A program made the translations under genes and the position numbers. The notes under the pieces were generated by a model. The model was not told the DNA's origin and made no database searches. It saw nothing but the letters and a program-made list of their open reading frames with translations. A DNA stretch of 64,000 bases from Paratinospora sagittata (taxonomy: Eukaryota > Streptophyta > Magnoliopsida > Ranunculales > Menispermaceae), in contig CM069598.1 in NCBI GenBank assembly GCA_035771175.1, positions 6,231,413-6,295,412 of the forward strand, given 5' to 3'. How positions within the stretch are numbered: the first letter of the stretch is position 1; each line of letters begins with the position of its first letter. Positions 52,801-62,477 of the stretch are shown here, piece by piece.

Positions 52801-54930
52801 ATTGCTTGCAAAATTTTCTTTCTCATAAAAAATAAAAATAAAAATCTATTGCATGGTTGAAAGTGTTGCTGCTTGGTTATGAATATAAATAGGGAGCAAA
52901 CTCCATGAGATCATCACATTATTGGCACCCTTGGAAAACTACTAAGAGACCTTGTATATCAAAATCTCTTTTTTCTTTTCCTTAGAACAAGATCAAAGGA
53001 TTCATGAGCTTTGAAAGAGGTAAGGGGCTTAAGAAAACAGGTAGAGCATCCTTGAATAAGTGATAGACCCTCTCTAGTCTCTCTTGAATGAAACATGATG
53101 TACACACCAGAATAAGAATGCGGTAATGATGCAAACCTCGCCAGACAGAGTCAGACGCCTTGATACAAGTGCACTTGAATCTTGAGAATCATTTGTCAAC
53201 ATTGTCAAAACAGAGAAGAACATGGCAGAAACTAAAGTTGGTCCTTACCATGCTGTTGGCAAAATCACTAGGAAAACCAATTCAAACAATCACGCTGAAG
53301 TGAACTGCTGTTTAACATAAGTTGACAAACTAAGATATTTTTTTCATTTTTTTCTAATTCTTATCTTTTAATTTTTTTCTAGAGTACTGCAAAAGAGAAA
53401 ATGGGCTTCTCATAAAAGCATGACAAGAAAATCACTCCAGGACTTGCAATACACAATTTGACACTTACTGGAGTTGGATTTAAGCAATTGTACTATCATA
53501 TCTCTCCATCAAGTTAAACGAAAGAATGCAGTCCACCTAATGGTAGATGGTTTAAGCTTCCTTCACAAAAATAGTTGATTACAGAAAAGCCAATTCCTGA
53601 ATTGTTGAATTCTTCTCAGCCTTAAACATAGCACTAAAAAATAAAAAACTTTGGCAAATGATAATGAATTAAAACTTTCTAAAGCTTTCATTAGACTGCA
53701 AGATATCTTTCATATCAAAAAATTCTACTTATGCATAATTTTGTTATAATTAATGAATTGGAAGACCAAAAACAAGAGAAACAAAACCAAAGAAATATGG
53801 AGCTCACCTGTCAGAAGTGACAAGTATGATGGGTAAGCTCTTCTCATTTGCACCTAATGCTACCAATCTCCACAAAAAACTATCATGGTACATTGATGCA
53901 GAAACCATTGAATCATCCATTAGAATCGCATTTCTCAAAATATCGATATTGTTTATGACCAGCTTTGGCTGCCAATACCGCAATTCCAACAAAATTAATC
54001 AACTAAGGTATCCCCAAATCCAAGCAACAGAGTGTGAGTAAGTAAGTAAAACACCTGGAAATAATCAAGCTCGGCATTAACAGACAACAATTCCACCAAC
54101 AAGTACGCCCAATCCGTCGCTGAATTCGCCAAAGACCTCGAATACCCGCCACTCCTATTCAACTCAGCAACAGCATTAGCTCTCCACTTCTGATGAATCC
54201 CAATCACCTCCTTCGCCAATTTCAACGCCAAAATCCCCTCTCTAAAATAAGACTTCTCCTCAACCGTCAAAACCTTCCCTTTCTCATTCCCAAATCCTAA
54301 AACCTCGTCAATCTCACCAGTTTTCAACCGCGAAGACATCGCGAAAACCGCCCTAGACCATAACACCGAAATCGGCGCCTTCTCGTCGCCGGCAACAACA
54401 ACGGAAGAAGAAGAAGTACCGGCGTGGGATTGGAGAATCCGGCGAAGCGCGGTGTTGAGTCCGTGCCATTTGTTGAGAGCCGAGAAGACCTGTTGTGATC
54501 CGATGCAGCCCAGCCTGACGCCTTTCTCGACCATCTCCTCGAGACACCGTTCGATTTGAGATCGGAGGGAAGAGAGAGACGGTGATGGGGAATTGGACCA
54601 GGATGTCCATGGATAGGGCTGGTTAGGGTTTTGAATTGAGTGAGATAAGTCGATGTAGCCGGTGATGTGAGGAGGCTTGTTCCAGTTGTCGAGAAGCCCT
54701 GAAACAAAGAAAAAAAGAGACACAGATTAGAAGAAGAAGAAGATGGGAAAGAAAGAGGAAGAAGAAGAGAGATTAGAAGTGTTGTTACGGGTGAGAATGA
54801 GAGTGGTTTTGCCGACGCCTCTGGGACCGTGGAGGATGAGAGGTTGAGAGACTTTGTGGTGCTGAGCGTGGTTGTTGAGGACGGTCTCGAGAAGAGGCCT
54901 TGGGATTATTCTCCATGGCCTCTTCGCCAT
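49883..54930 (-). CDS. Plant P-loop NTPase (AAA-like), 11 exons, function unknown
   Basis: Minus-strand exons are 54789-54930, 54055-54698, 53808-53968, 52280-52340, 51995-52060, 51767-51852, 50910-50976, 50585-50797, 50258-50323, 50084-50163 and 49883-50000. All borders are GT-AG and phases agree, giving 567 residues. A canonical Walker A, GPRGVGKTT, is at residues 35-43. Exon 3 gives KLVINNIDIL at the Walker B position and IILVTSDR, which looks like sensor 1. The middle has TFGWTPNEAQMHMVTDYF and the C-terminal half is helical, ending HLMKEAGYRF. I recognise it as a conserved single-copy plant P-loop NTPase but know no experimental role. The fold is like the ATPase_2/STAND-type AAA group. 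No clear transit peptide or membrane segment is seen. Introns 3, 4 and 5 hold long AT-rich stretches and a SINE-like insert. Confidence 0.85.
51290..51460 (-). mobile_element. tRNA-derived SINE-like insertion in an NTPase intron
   Basis: On the minus strand the sequence has an A-box-like TTGGTGTAATGGTTAGGAAC (51424-51444 region) and a B-box-like GGATCTCAAATCCC (51386-51399) about 30 bases on. That is tRNA-like spacing, and the stretch is more GC-rich than the surrounding intron. No clean tail or target-site duplication was found, so the ends are approximate. It lies in the intron between exons 6 and 7. Confidence 0.45.
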
Positions 54931-55754
54931 TTTCTTCTTCTTCTTCAGTGATAAAAACTGCTTCTTCTACTTGCTGTCATGATGATCCTCTGAGATGTTG
55001 TTTTGTTACTATTTGCCCTGTTTCTGAGTGTTCTTCTTCTTCTTCATCTAAAGAATTGGAATTATATTCAGGGTTTAGGGTTTAAGACTGTTTAGATAAT
55101 GAGCTGGGGTTCAACCAATGATATGCTCAATGGTGCCATTCAGATCCATTTTATGTCCAGCAGATCAAATCTAAATAGAAAATAACTGGTTAATATATTG
55201 TTAAATCGAATAAAAACCATCTAAGTATGAATTAACTCATTTGATGAACTAGATACATGTATTATGAAGAGAACCTAATGCATATATCTAAAAAATAAAA
55301 TAAAATTTGTATTAAATGTGGTAATGTTATGGCATCACAAGAAATAAGCTTGAAGTTTCATTAATAGTTTTTTTTTTTTTTTTGAAGCATGATTAATAGT
55401 TTTAGACTGACTAAATGTATAATTTGTTAAGAGTTTTGGTCACATGAATTTCTAATTAAGTGTTTGAACCAAAATTATATACTTATAAGGGTTGTTTGAA
55501 TTAAATGTATGTAAATTAATCCCTTTCCAAACTGATAAAATTAACCATGTTTTTTAGGTGAATCTATTTACATAAATACAATCAAGTTTAGAAGCAAATA
55601 AGTATGCAGATCAAGATCAAGCTAATATAGATAACATTCTCAGTGTGAAAATTGGCTAGCAAAAACATTTTTACAAACTAACATAATCACAGATAAAAAA
55701 AAAAAAAAAATTAAAACAACTCCCCTTTTTTTTCTCCACAAATATATATATATA
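54931..55754. other. NTPase promoter side and 3' flank of the ANTH gene
   Basis: The first ~150 bases contain a CTT-rich stretch and AGGGTTTAGGGTTTAAG (55070-55086), a telomere-like motif common near plant transcription starts. The rest is AT-rich, with a poly(T) run at 55369-55384. No gene is seen. Confidence 0.55.
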
Positions 55755-57764
55755 TCAAACTACATGCTTTGCCATGATCTTGGTCTGATGCTGCAACCAC
55801 AATTGTTGTTCATGCAACTGATGCTGATTCATAGATCCTTCAGAAACTTGAGTTCCAGTAATCAGATTGCAGGGTGCAAAAGGATCATCATCAGTTCCAA
55901 ACTCAGCCCCAGTTGCAGTAGTAATTTCATTAGGATTGTGAGCATTAAAAGTTGGGCTTGCTTGAAATGGTGAGAGATGATGACTAGCAGAGAAGCCATC
56001 AAAACCAGAAGAAGAAGCAACAATTGGACCAGTATTAATGGTGGGAGTTGAAGCAGCAAGCTCATCAACCTGATCACTTTCACCGCTCAAAAACGGATTA
56101 AAATAATTTGCATGACTCTGCTGATACATTGAAGCTTGATTATACAAACTATCCAGAAAAGATGGCTCTGATGATGATGAAGAAGAAGAAGCCTTGTAAT
56201 TCATTTGTGTTGCTGCTGCTGCCGCAGGCGCATCACTCGCGCTCTCTACCAACACAAGCTCCCACCCTTGTCTTTCACCATCAGACCCAGAAACTGATGA
56301 TGCTTGCTGCTGTACTTCATATTGGTACTGTGTCTGATCATCAAAGATTCCTAAATCCAATGCTGATGAAGTACTGTTCCGCTGATGAATCATTGAAGAA
56401 CATGAACTTTGATCTCCTGCAAAGTTAGCACTAATCAGATCATGTAACGGCGACTGCTCCATCTTTAATTGCTCCAGATTCTGCTCTGACACCGATCGGC
56501 TTATTCCCGGCGAACTCACATCGATCAAATCATCAACTAACGAGAGTTGAAGAGCTTTAGACATTGATGAACCTGCATCTGTAACACTCATCAAATCCTC
56601 CAGCGGCGTCCTTTGTTCTAATTGCTCAGAACCTCCTGATAATCTCTCCTGTTGTTCAGAAGTAGTTTCAGATTGTTCAGAAGCTTCTTCAAGTCTATTA
56701 CTATTATTGTTATTATTATTAGAGCTTGTTTCTGCATCTTGTTGATGATGATCAGATGCAGGAAGAAGCAATTGTTGATGATGATGATGATGATGAGATC
56801 CACCTTGTTGTGCCCTAGCATTATTAGCTGGAAACGAGCTCTTATCTTTAAGAAACTCTTGTAATGTCTGTATCAACTCTTCAGAAATGGTTCTCACACT
56901 TGGATACTCAGAAATCCTTCCAACACCAATGCTCTTACACAAACTATAAAACTTGCACAGCTCTTCAAACTGCTTAGACGCTTTAACACATGCATGAAAC
57001 GCATCAACACAAGACTGGTACTGCAAATGGAAGAAGTTATCGAGAAGAAGTGCGAGACCATCAGAGATATCTCGGTAAAGATCGAAGCTTTCTCGCACAA
57101 TCGAATAGATAGATATCTGAACCAATCGGTTCGCCTTCGCCGCTCCGGTGGGCTGCGTCGCAATTGCACGGTCCAGCAAACGTTGCCAGTGAAATATCCG
57201 GTCAAGTAACATACTGGGCTTCATGTCACGCACTGGTTCATTATTGCGGCGACCGTTATGCTTTGTGTCTTCTTTTAACGACACACGCCGATGTAATTTT
57301 CCTTTGAGCAAGCAATTCAGACGCTCGTCGAGATAAAGCGCAAAGGTTCGGATGAATGCTGTGTAGTCCCAAGGGCTTGAGTTGGAATCGTCGCGAAAGT
57401 TGGAGAGGTTGACGATCTTGGCGCCTCGTTTCATGGCATGAAGGACTTCTCTTGCAAAGTAAGGATCCCCATCTTGGAACAAATGGAGGACGAGGATTAA
57501 GGATTTGAGAGCGACGATCCAGTTGCGAGTGCGGCCAATGCGCTTTGCTATGGATTGAGCGCATATCGCCGCGTAAAACTTGGTGGATGATGTGAGGACA
57601 AGAACTTCTTTAACGTAGCGTTCGTCTATCGGGATTTCTTCGTGAGTTGTGGCTTTGAGTATTGCAACTTCGAGGTTTGATGAATTGATGCTTGATACCT
57701 TTGCAAGGCCAATGCTTGTGTGGTCTTTCACCACCCCAATTGCCTTCTTGATCTTGCTGGGCAT
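55755..57764 (-). CDS. ANTH-domain clathrin assembly protein (AP180/CALM family)
   Basis: Intronless CDS of 669 residues. The N-terminal ANTH domain, roughly residues 25-160 with helices continuing to about 330, binds PI(4,5)P2. The signature KATTHEEIP, the lead-in KIKKAIGVVKDHTS, and conserved KSLILVLHLFQDGDP and DDSNSSPWDYTAFIRTFALYLDERL are all present. The C-terminal tail is disordered and carries a His6 run, an Asn6 run, Gln/Glu-rich stretches and binding motifs. An NPF at 556-558 is an EH-domain ligand, and a DPF at 627-629 is an AP-2 appendage type ligand. The protein should recruit clathrin and cargo at the plasma membrane during endocytosis. The start MPSKIKKAIG matches, as I recall it, Arabidopsis At1g05020 better than the CAP1 or ECA4 types. 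The His run is coded by a pure ATG/CAT microsatellite. Confidence 0.92.
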   Translation of the reverse strand: MPSKIKKAIGVVKDHTSIGLAKVSSINSSNLEVAILKATTHEEIPIDERYVKEVLVLTSSTKFYAAICAQSIAKRIGRTRNWIVALKSLILVLHLFQDGDPYFAREVLHAMKRGAKIVNLSNFRDDSNSSPWDYTAFIRTFALYLDERLNCLLKGKLHRRVSLKEDTKHNGRRNNEPVRDMKPSMLLDRIFHWQRLLDRAIATQPTGAAKANRLVQISIYSIVRESFDLYRDISDGLALLLDNFFHLQYQSCVDAFHACVKASKQFEELCKFYSLCKSIGVGRISEYPSVRTISEELIQTLQEFLKDKSSFPANNARAQQGGSHHHHHHQQLLLPASDHHQQDAETSSNNNNNNSNRLEEASEQSETTSEQQERLSGGSEQLEQRTPLEDLMSVTDAGSSMSKALQLSLVDDLIDVSSPGISRSVSEQNLEQLKMEQSPLHDLISANFAGDQSSCSSMIHQRNSTSSALDLGIFDDQTQYQYEVQQQASSVSGSDGERQGWELVLVESASDAPAAAAATQMNYKASSSSSSSEPSFLDSLYNQASMYQQSHANYFNPFLSGESDQVDELAASTPTINTGPIVASSSGFDGFSASHHLSPFQASPTFNAHNPNEITTATGAEFGTDDDPFAPCNLITGTQVSEGSMNQHQLHEQQLWLQHQTKIMAKHVV

Positions 57765-58696
57765 TCTTGCTATGTCTTCTTACTTTTTTCTTCTTCTTTT
57801 TTGTTTCTTGCTTGATATGAATGAACAAAGGAAGAGAGAAAGAGGAAGGTGACAAGCTAGCTAGTTCTTAGAACCACCAGCACCACCTCTTTTCTCTTCC
57901 TTCTTCGTAGCTTCACCTTCCTTAATTTTTGAGGTCATTTTACAGGGGAAGCCTAATTGGAATGGTGGAAATGGAAGGGATAAGTTTGGATTTTTTTTTT
58001 TTGGGGAATGGTTAATCACGAAAGAGTGGTGTTGATTGAAAAAAGGAGGAGATTATTAAAAGAGAGGGGTTTAAGTTTGACCTTTTCACGTTATATATGG
58101 TGATTTGATGATGATGTATAGAGAGGGTAATGGCTACGTGCAGGCAATTAAGCAACATTGTTGCCTGCCTCCCACTTGCCAACTTCGAAATCTTGATTAA
58201 GGTAATAGAAAAAAGAATAATAGCAAATATATATCAACCATGTTTTCACGAGAGATCCTCTTGTCCATACAGTTTTTGACACCACAGCATCACTAGTTTC
58301 TTCCTTCAGGCACATGCCTCTTTATTTTATAGACATCTTGGATTCTTGAAATAATTTGGTATCTTGGCCAATTGACTAATGGTATTAAAAAAAAAAAGTA
58401 AAAATTTAAAAAATAACATTCTCATTTTTTTTAAATAATATATTTTAAAAAATTATTTTCAAATTTCAATCAATCAATAGTTTTTCATGTTTCCAAAATT
58501 TTAAATACAGAAAACTATATCCGAAAATCATAAAAAACAGGACACATTAAAAGAGATCCATAAACTGAATCTAAGTTAGAATTGAGAAACAAAAACAGCC
58601 TATACTGCTCTTAGATCAAATTAATACATAACCAACACAACTACACCAACCTCTAACCTAAACCATCACCCTCCATAATTAGTGTCTTCAGTTTCC
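57765..58696. other. ANTH gene upstream region and 3' flank of the glucanase
   Basis: A CT-rich leader on the gene strand (57765-57900) is followed by promoter DNA without a recognised gene. 58380-58640 is AT-rich and is likely 3' flank of the glucanase. Confidence 0.55.
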
Positions 58697-58722
58697 TTAG
58701 GCGAACTCACATTTCCCAAACT
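58697..58722 (-). other. 26-nt terminal coding exon of the glucanase
   Basis: Donor GTAAGTATT follows CCCA at 58820, and an acceptor ATGCAG precedes 58722. The joined codons read TQRPKFGKCEFA then stop, which is the family's conserved end. The intron is 97 bases. Confidence 0.85.
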
Positions 58723-60289
58723 CTGCATGACAAGAAAACTCCTTTTTAGAGAACATAAAATATAAATTAACCTTATAACTATATTAATTCATTGATAAAA
58801 TATATAAAAAAATACTTACTGGGTCGCTGAGTGACGACATAAGCGGCGCCACCAAAATAACAGGTCCCCATCGTACGCCCGTTCTTGTGATAATAACTAT
58901 TGAAAGCGAACGACGCATGAGCCTCAACCGTATTAGGATTGTAACACGTGGCACCTGGCTGAATCGAACGGCAATCAGCCCCTCCTTCCCCACAAGCGTA
59001 ATCCAACGCCGCTTGCAACTTCTCCTTCCCCAACTTCCCATCCGCCACGCACCACGTGTCCCCGGACGACCCACCACCGTTGACCGGCCGTCTCCGGCTA
59101 TTCCGGCCGTTGACCGGAGCCTCACGCCACCTCTTCGCCGCCTCCGGTGTCAATGGCACATTATAAACCCTGTCCTCGTTCGGATAGAAAATCCCATAAT
59201 TCCTCTCAGAACTCGGCCCGGGCTTACTATTCTCATTAAACAAAGCGAACAAGTAAACGTCGACGTCAGCTTTGGGCCTCGCAGGCGTTCCACCTCCGGC
59301 GACCACCCGTCGGACCAAGTTCCCGTTGTACGCCGCGGCGTTCTCCTTGCTCGCTCCGGCCTCGTTCTCGTCGCCCTCCGACGGCCAACCCGTCTCGCTC
59401 ACGACGACGTGAACGTCGTCGTAGTTCAGAGCAGAGAGACCCGCGAAAACTGCGTCGATTTGCGCGTCAAACAGGCTGAAGTAACGTAAGCCATTGCCGG
59501 AGTCCACCACTCCAGGGTTGTCCCGGAACAGAGCGTAGTCGAGAGAGATGACGCCGGCGTTGCCGGCGTAAGCGAAGAATGGGTACGCGTTCACCATGAG
59601 GTACGAGCCCGTTTGGCGTAGGAAGGCCAACATGGGTTTGATAACCGGGTCGAGTAATTCGGGTCTGAACGACCCGGATGAGGGTGGGTAAGAGGATTGC
59701 AAGGCGCTTAGAGCGATGGGCGAAGAGATCTTGATGGCGTTGTGGAGATTGTACTTGAAGAGAGCGGCGTGGATGTTTTGCATGGCCGGAACGAGGAAGT
59801 GGGTGGTGTTTTTCGGGTCGACGAAGACCTCGTTGCCTACGGCGATGGCGTGGATTCGGGTTTGTGGGTAGTGGGTGGCGACGTTGGTTTGGACCCATGA
59901 GTTTGCGAAGGAACGGTGGGTGGCGGCTGAGCGGAGGAGCTCGTTGGGTAAGGCGACGACGACGTCGATGCCGGAGCCGGCGAGGGATTTGAGAACTAGT
60001 GGGTCGGAGTCGTAGAGTTTGACTCGGTCAACGCCATGAGATTTGAGAAGTTGGACAACTTTGGCTGGTGATGGTAGATTGTTTGCTACCCGGCCGTAGT
60101 TCACTCCGAATTTACCAGCCTCTGTGACTGTGAGTGAATTAAAAAAAAAAAACCGTTACAGTAAATGCAACAATGTTAGAAATGAAGAAACCCAGAAGAG
60201 AAAAAGTAACAGTTTTTACCTGAGAAAAGAGGTAGGATTGTGAGAACAGAGAAGAAGAAGAAGCAAGAAATGGGGGTGAAATGGGCCAT
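58697..60289 (-). CDS. GH17 endo-1,3-beta-glucosidase with C-terminal X8 (CBM43) domain, three exons
   Basis: Secreted enzyme that cuts beta-1,3-glucan (callose) in cell walls and around plasmodesmata. Exons are 60220-60289, 58820-60121 and 58697-58722, with GT-AG borders, giving 465 residues. Exon 1 encodes a typical signal peptide, MAHFTPISCFFFFSVLTI and onward. The GH17 barrel has the proton donor E121 (VGNEVF) and nucleophile E266 (VSETGWPS). The X8 domain (about 379-463) has cysteines in TWC, YAC, ADC, ATC and GTC. The sixth, in FGKCEFA, comes only from the 26-base last exon. Reading straight through the last donor would replace that ending with an unrelated hydrophobic tail. The protein stops right after X8 with no GPI-anchor tail, so it should be soluble in the apoplast. 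Confidence 0.92.
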
Positions 60290-61640
60290 GCTTAATGTGT
60301 TTCTGAGAGGATCGAGGAACAGATCTGTTTTTTTCTTGGGTTCTTCTTGGCTTTTGTTAATTCTTAACTAGAGATTGAAGAGTGTTGAAGTTAGTAACAG
60401 CAATGTGTATGGTAAGGATTTGAGTTGTCGTCGTTGTTGTGTCATGGAGATCAGTTGAGCAGTGTAGCTAAGTTCCAAAGGCTTTTTAAAGTGAAAGCAA
60501 CGAAGTACATGAGTAGACAGTAAAGCTGCAAAGTGCCAAGGCCTTGGCAGGGAGGGCTTGAGGCATTGGATCCCAACGGCGAACTATTGAAAGCTACGTT
60601 TTAAAATACGGGTGCTACTAAACTTTCATCATAGAAGTTGATAAAGAGAGTCAAAGAAAGATCAAAGATGGAAAGTGTAATTAAATTAAACAAAAAAAAA
60701 AAAGAGGAAAGTTAAAAAATTCTTAGCCGCAACAGACATTAGGGTGTCTCTCGAAAGGCATTGTCTTAATAAAACAAAGGAAAAGAACATAAAAGTCACC
60801 ACCTAAAAAGATGTAAGAAATATATATATTTAACTCGTAAGCAGAGATTAAGGTACCAACAACACTATTAACTCGTGATAATTATACAATGGATTTTATT
60901 GGTGGCATTAACAAATGTTTTACTAAATTAACTTTTTTTTTTTTTTAAATAATGTTAATTTTTAGTTATATAACCAATTTTATCATCTATTATCATATCA
61001 CAATCTCGATGAGATATTAGGTTCATTCTTAACTCATTAATCTCCTTCACCTTCAAGGTGAGATGTGACAAAAATTAAACCTAAAATTTTTAGATTCTAA
61101 AGTTGTCTGTTTACTAAATGCACCAACTCTTTATTGCCGTATTACTAAATATAAGAGCCTTCCCTTCTTGGGCTTAGTTTATTAAAGAGTCATTTACTCT
61201 GTCCTAGTGGGTGATATGTCATTTATCTTTGTACTTGCCTTCTAAAGATTCATCCAATTGAAATCATATTACCTATTAAAAATAGAAAAACTATAGAGGA
61301 TTGTGATTCATTGGTAAAAGAGTGTTGTATTTTCTATCTTGTTTCTACCCTATGCCTCAAATGTATCCATTATAAAAACAAGTTACTTTTATTGTCTAAA
61401 CATCTACTTTTTTCTACACTTTCTCTGACTTGTAAATTTTAATGTCTTTGAATTATTACCTTACAATTTACAAATTTTTATTTATTCTTACTTAACTTCA
61501 TACTTACCATTGTAATTACTCTAGACAATTTTACTCTTTACTCATATAAAAAGACGAATAAAAAATATTGTCTTAATTTAATCGATAAAAAATGCCGTCT
61601 TAATTAAGAACTTCAAATAATTCGTGTGAGAGTTTTGGGA
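60290..61640. other. Glucanase promoter and intergenic DNA
   Basis: Upstream DNA of the glucanase followed by AT-rich sequence. There are A and T runs at 60690-60702 and 60931-60946. No gene or RNA is recognised. Confidence 0.55.
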
Positions 61641-61960
61641 CGTGGATCTCATTCTTCCCGGCTACTCCTAACCGTTGGATTAGCATTCTGTCTTGCAGAG
61701 AAAAAATGCCGCTCCGCGTCACCATTTTGAAACTTGCAGATCCAGTGACACGTGGACCAAGATACGCAAGCAGCCAAATGTATCCCGTAATATCACGCCA
61801 CGTTGCTCTATGTCAATGTTTTGATGCCGACATCGGTATCCAAGGCACACTCCACTCTCCCTCCGGTACGTCGTCCTCTCTCCGTTATCCTTCTCTTTCT
61901 CTGCAACCCTGAAGTAGAAGAAGAAGACGAGATATAAACGATAAATCTCGTGAGTTTTTA

Positions 61961-61996
<36 letters not shown>

Positions 61997-62477
61997 CTTT
62001 CTTATTCATTATCTTAGATTTTATTTTAGGAATTTGATTTGTTATTAGGGTTTATCAATGTCGAATTTTCTAGGTTTTAAGTGTTTTAATTTGTTGCTTC
62101 TGTATAGATTTTCCGAGAATTGAGGATAAATAATTGTGTTAACGATCGGTTTTTACTCTTATTTTTCTGCGATTTCTGTTTCTTCCCTAGCATTTTAGCT
62201 GAATCGTGTTCTACTGATTTCTGAAAATTAGATTATTTAATTGAGTCCGTCTTATGAATTTCCATCGGTAATATTGAGATTTTTGCTATGTTTTCCTTAG
62301 ATTACACTCATAAAACCTCATCTATAGCCCTAATTGGTTCACATAAAGATGTATTTTTAGGAAAAAAAAATAAAAACCACTACTGTAAACAGCGGTTACT
62401 TGCACTATTTTTTTTAATTAGGATGATTTTTTAGGCTTACACAGCACTGTTCTTGCTGGACAGTTTTAGCTAGCTTA
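61641..62477 (+). promoter_or_regulatory. Promoter and probably spliced 5' leader of the FAR1-related gene
   Basis: A G-box CACGTG (61749-61754, in ACACGTGG) is followed by a CT-rich stretch (61850-61910), a TA microsatellite (61964-61996) and T-rich intron-like DNA. The intron-like stretch ends in an acceptor-like TTTTTTAG at about 62425-62433, some 45 bases before the ATG. This suggests a 5' UTR intron from about 61915-61960 to 62433. The exact donor is not fixed. Confidence 0.4.

Noticed and set aside
58779..58819. The read-through C-terminus of the glucanase (KYFFIYFINELI)
   Set aside because: A strong donor at 58819 and the downstream exon encoding the conserved FGKCEF ending show it is intron sequence.
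58887..59489. A 200-residue open frame on the plus strand opposite the glucanase
   Set aside because: It is a shadow of the GC-rich GH17 coding strand; no domain, start context or splice signals support it.
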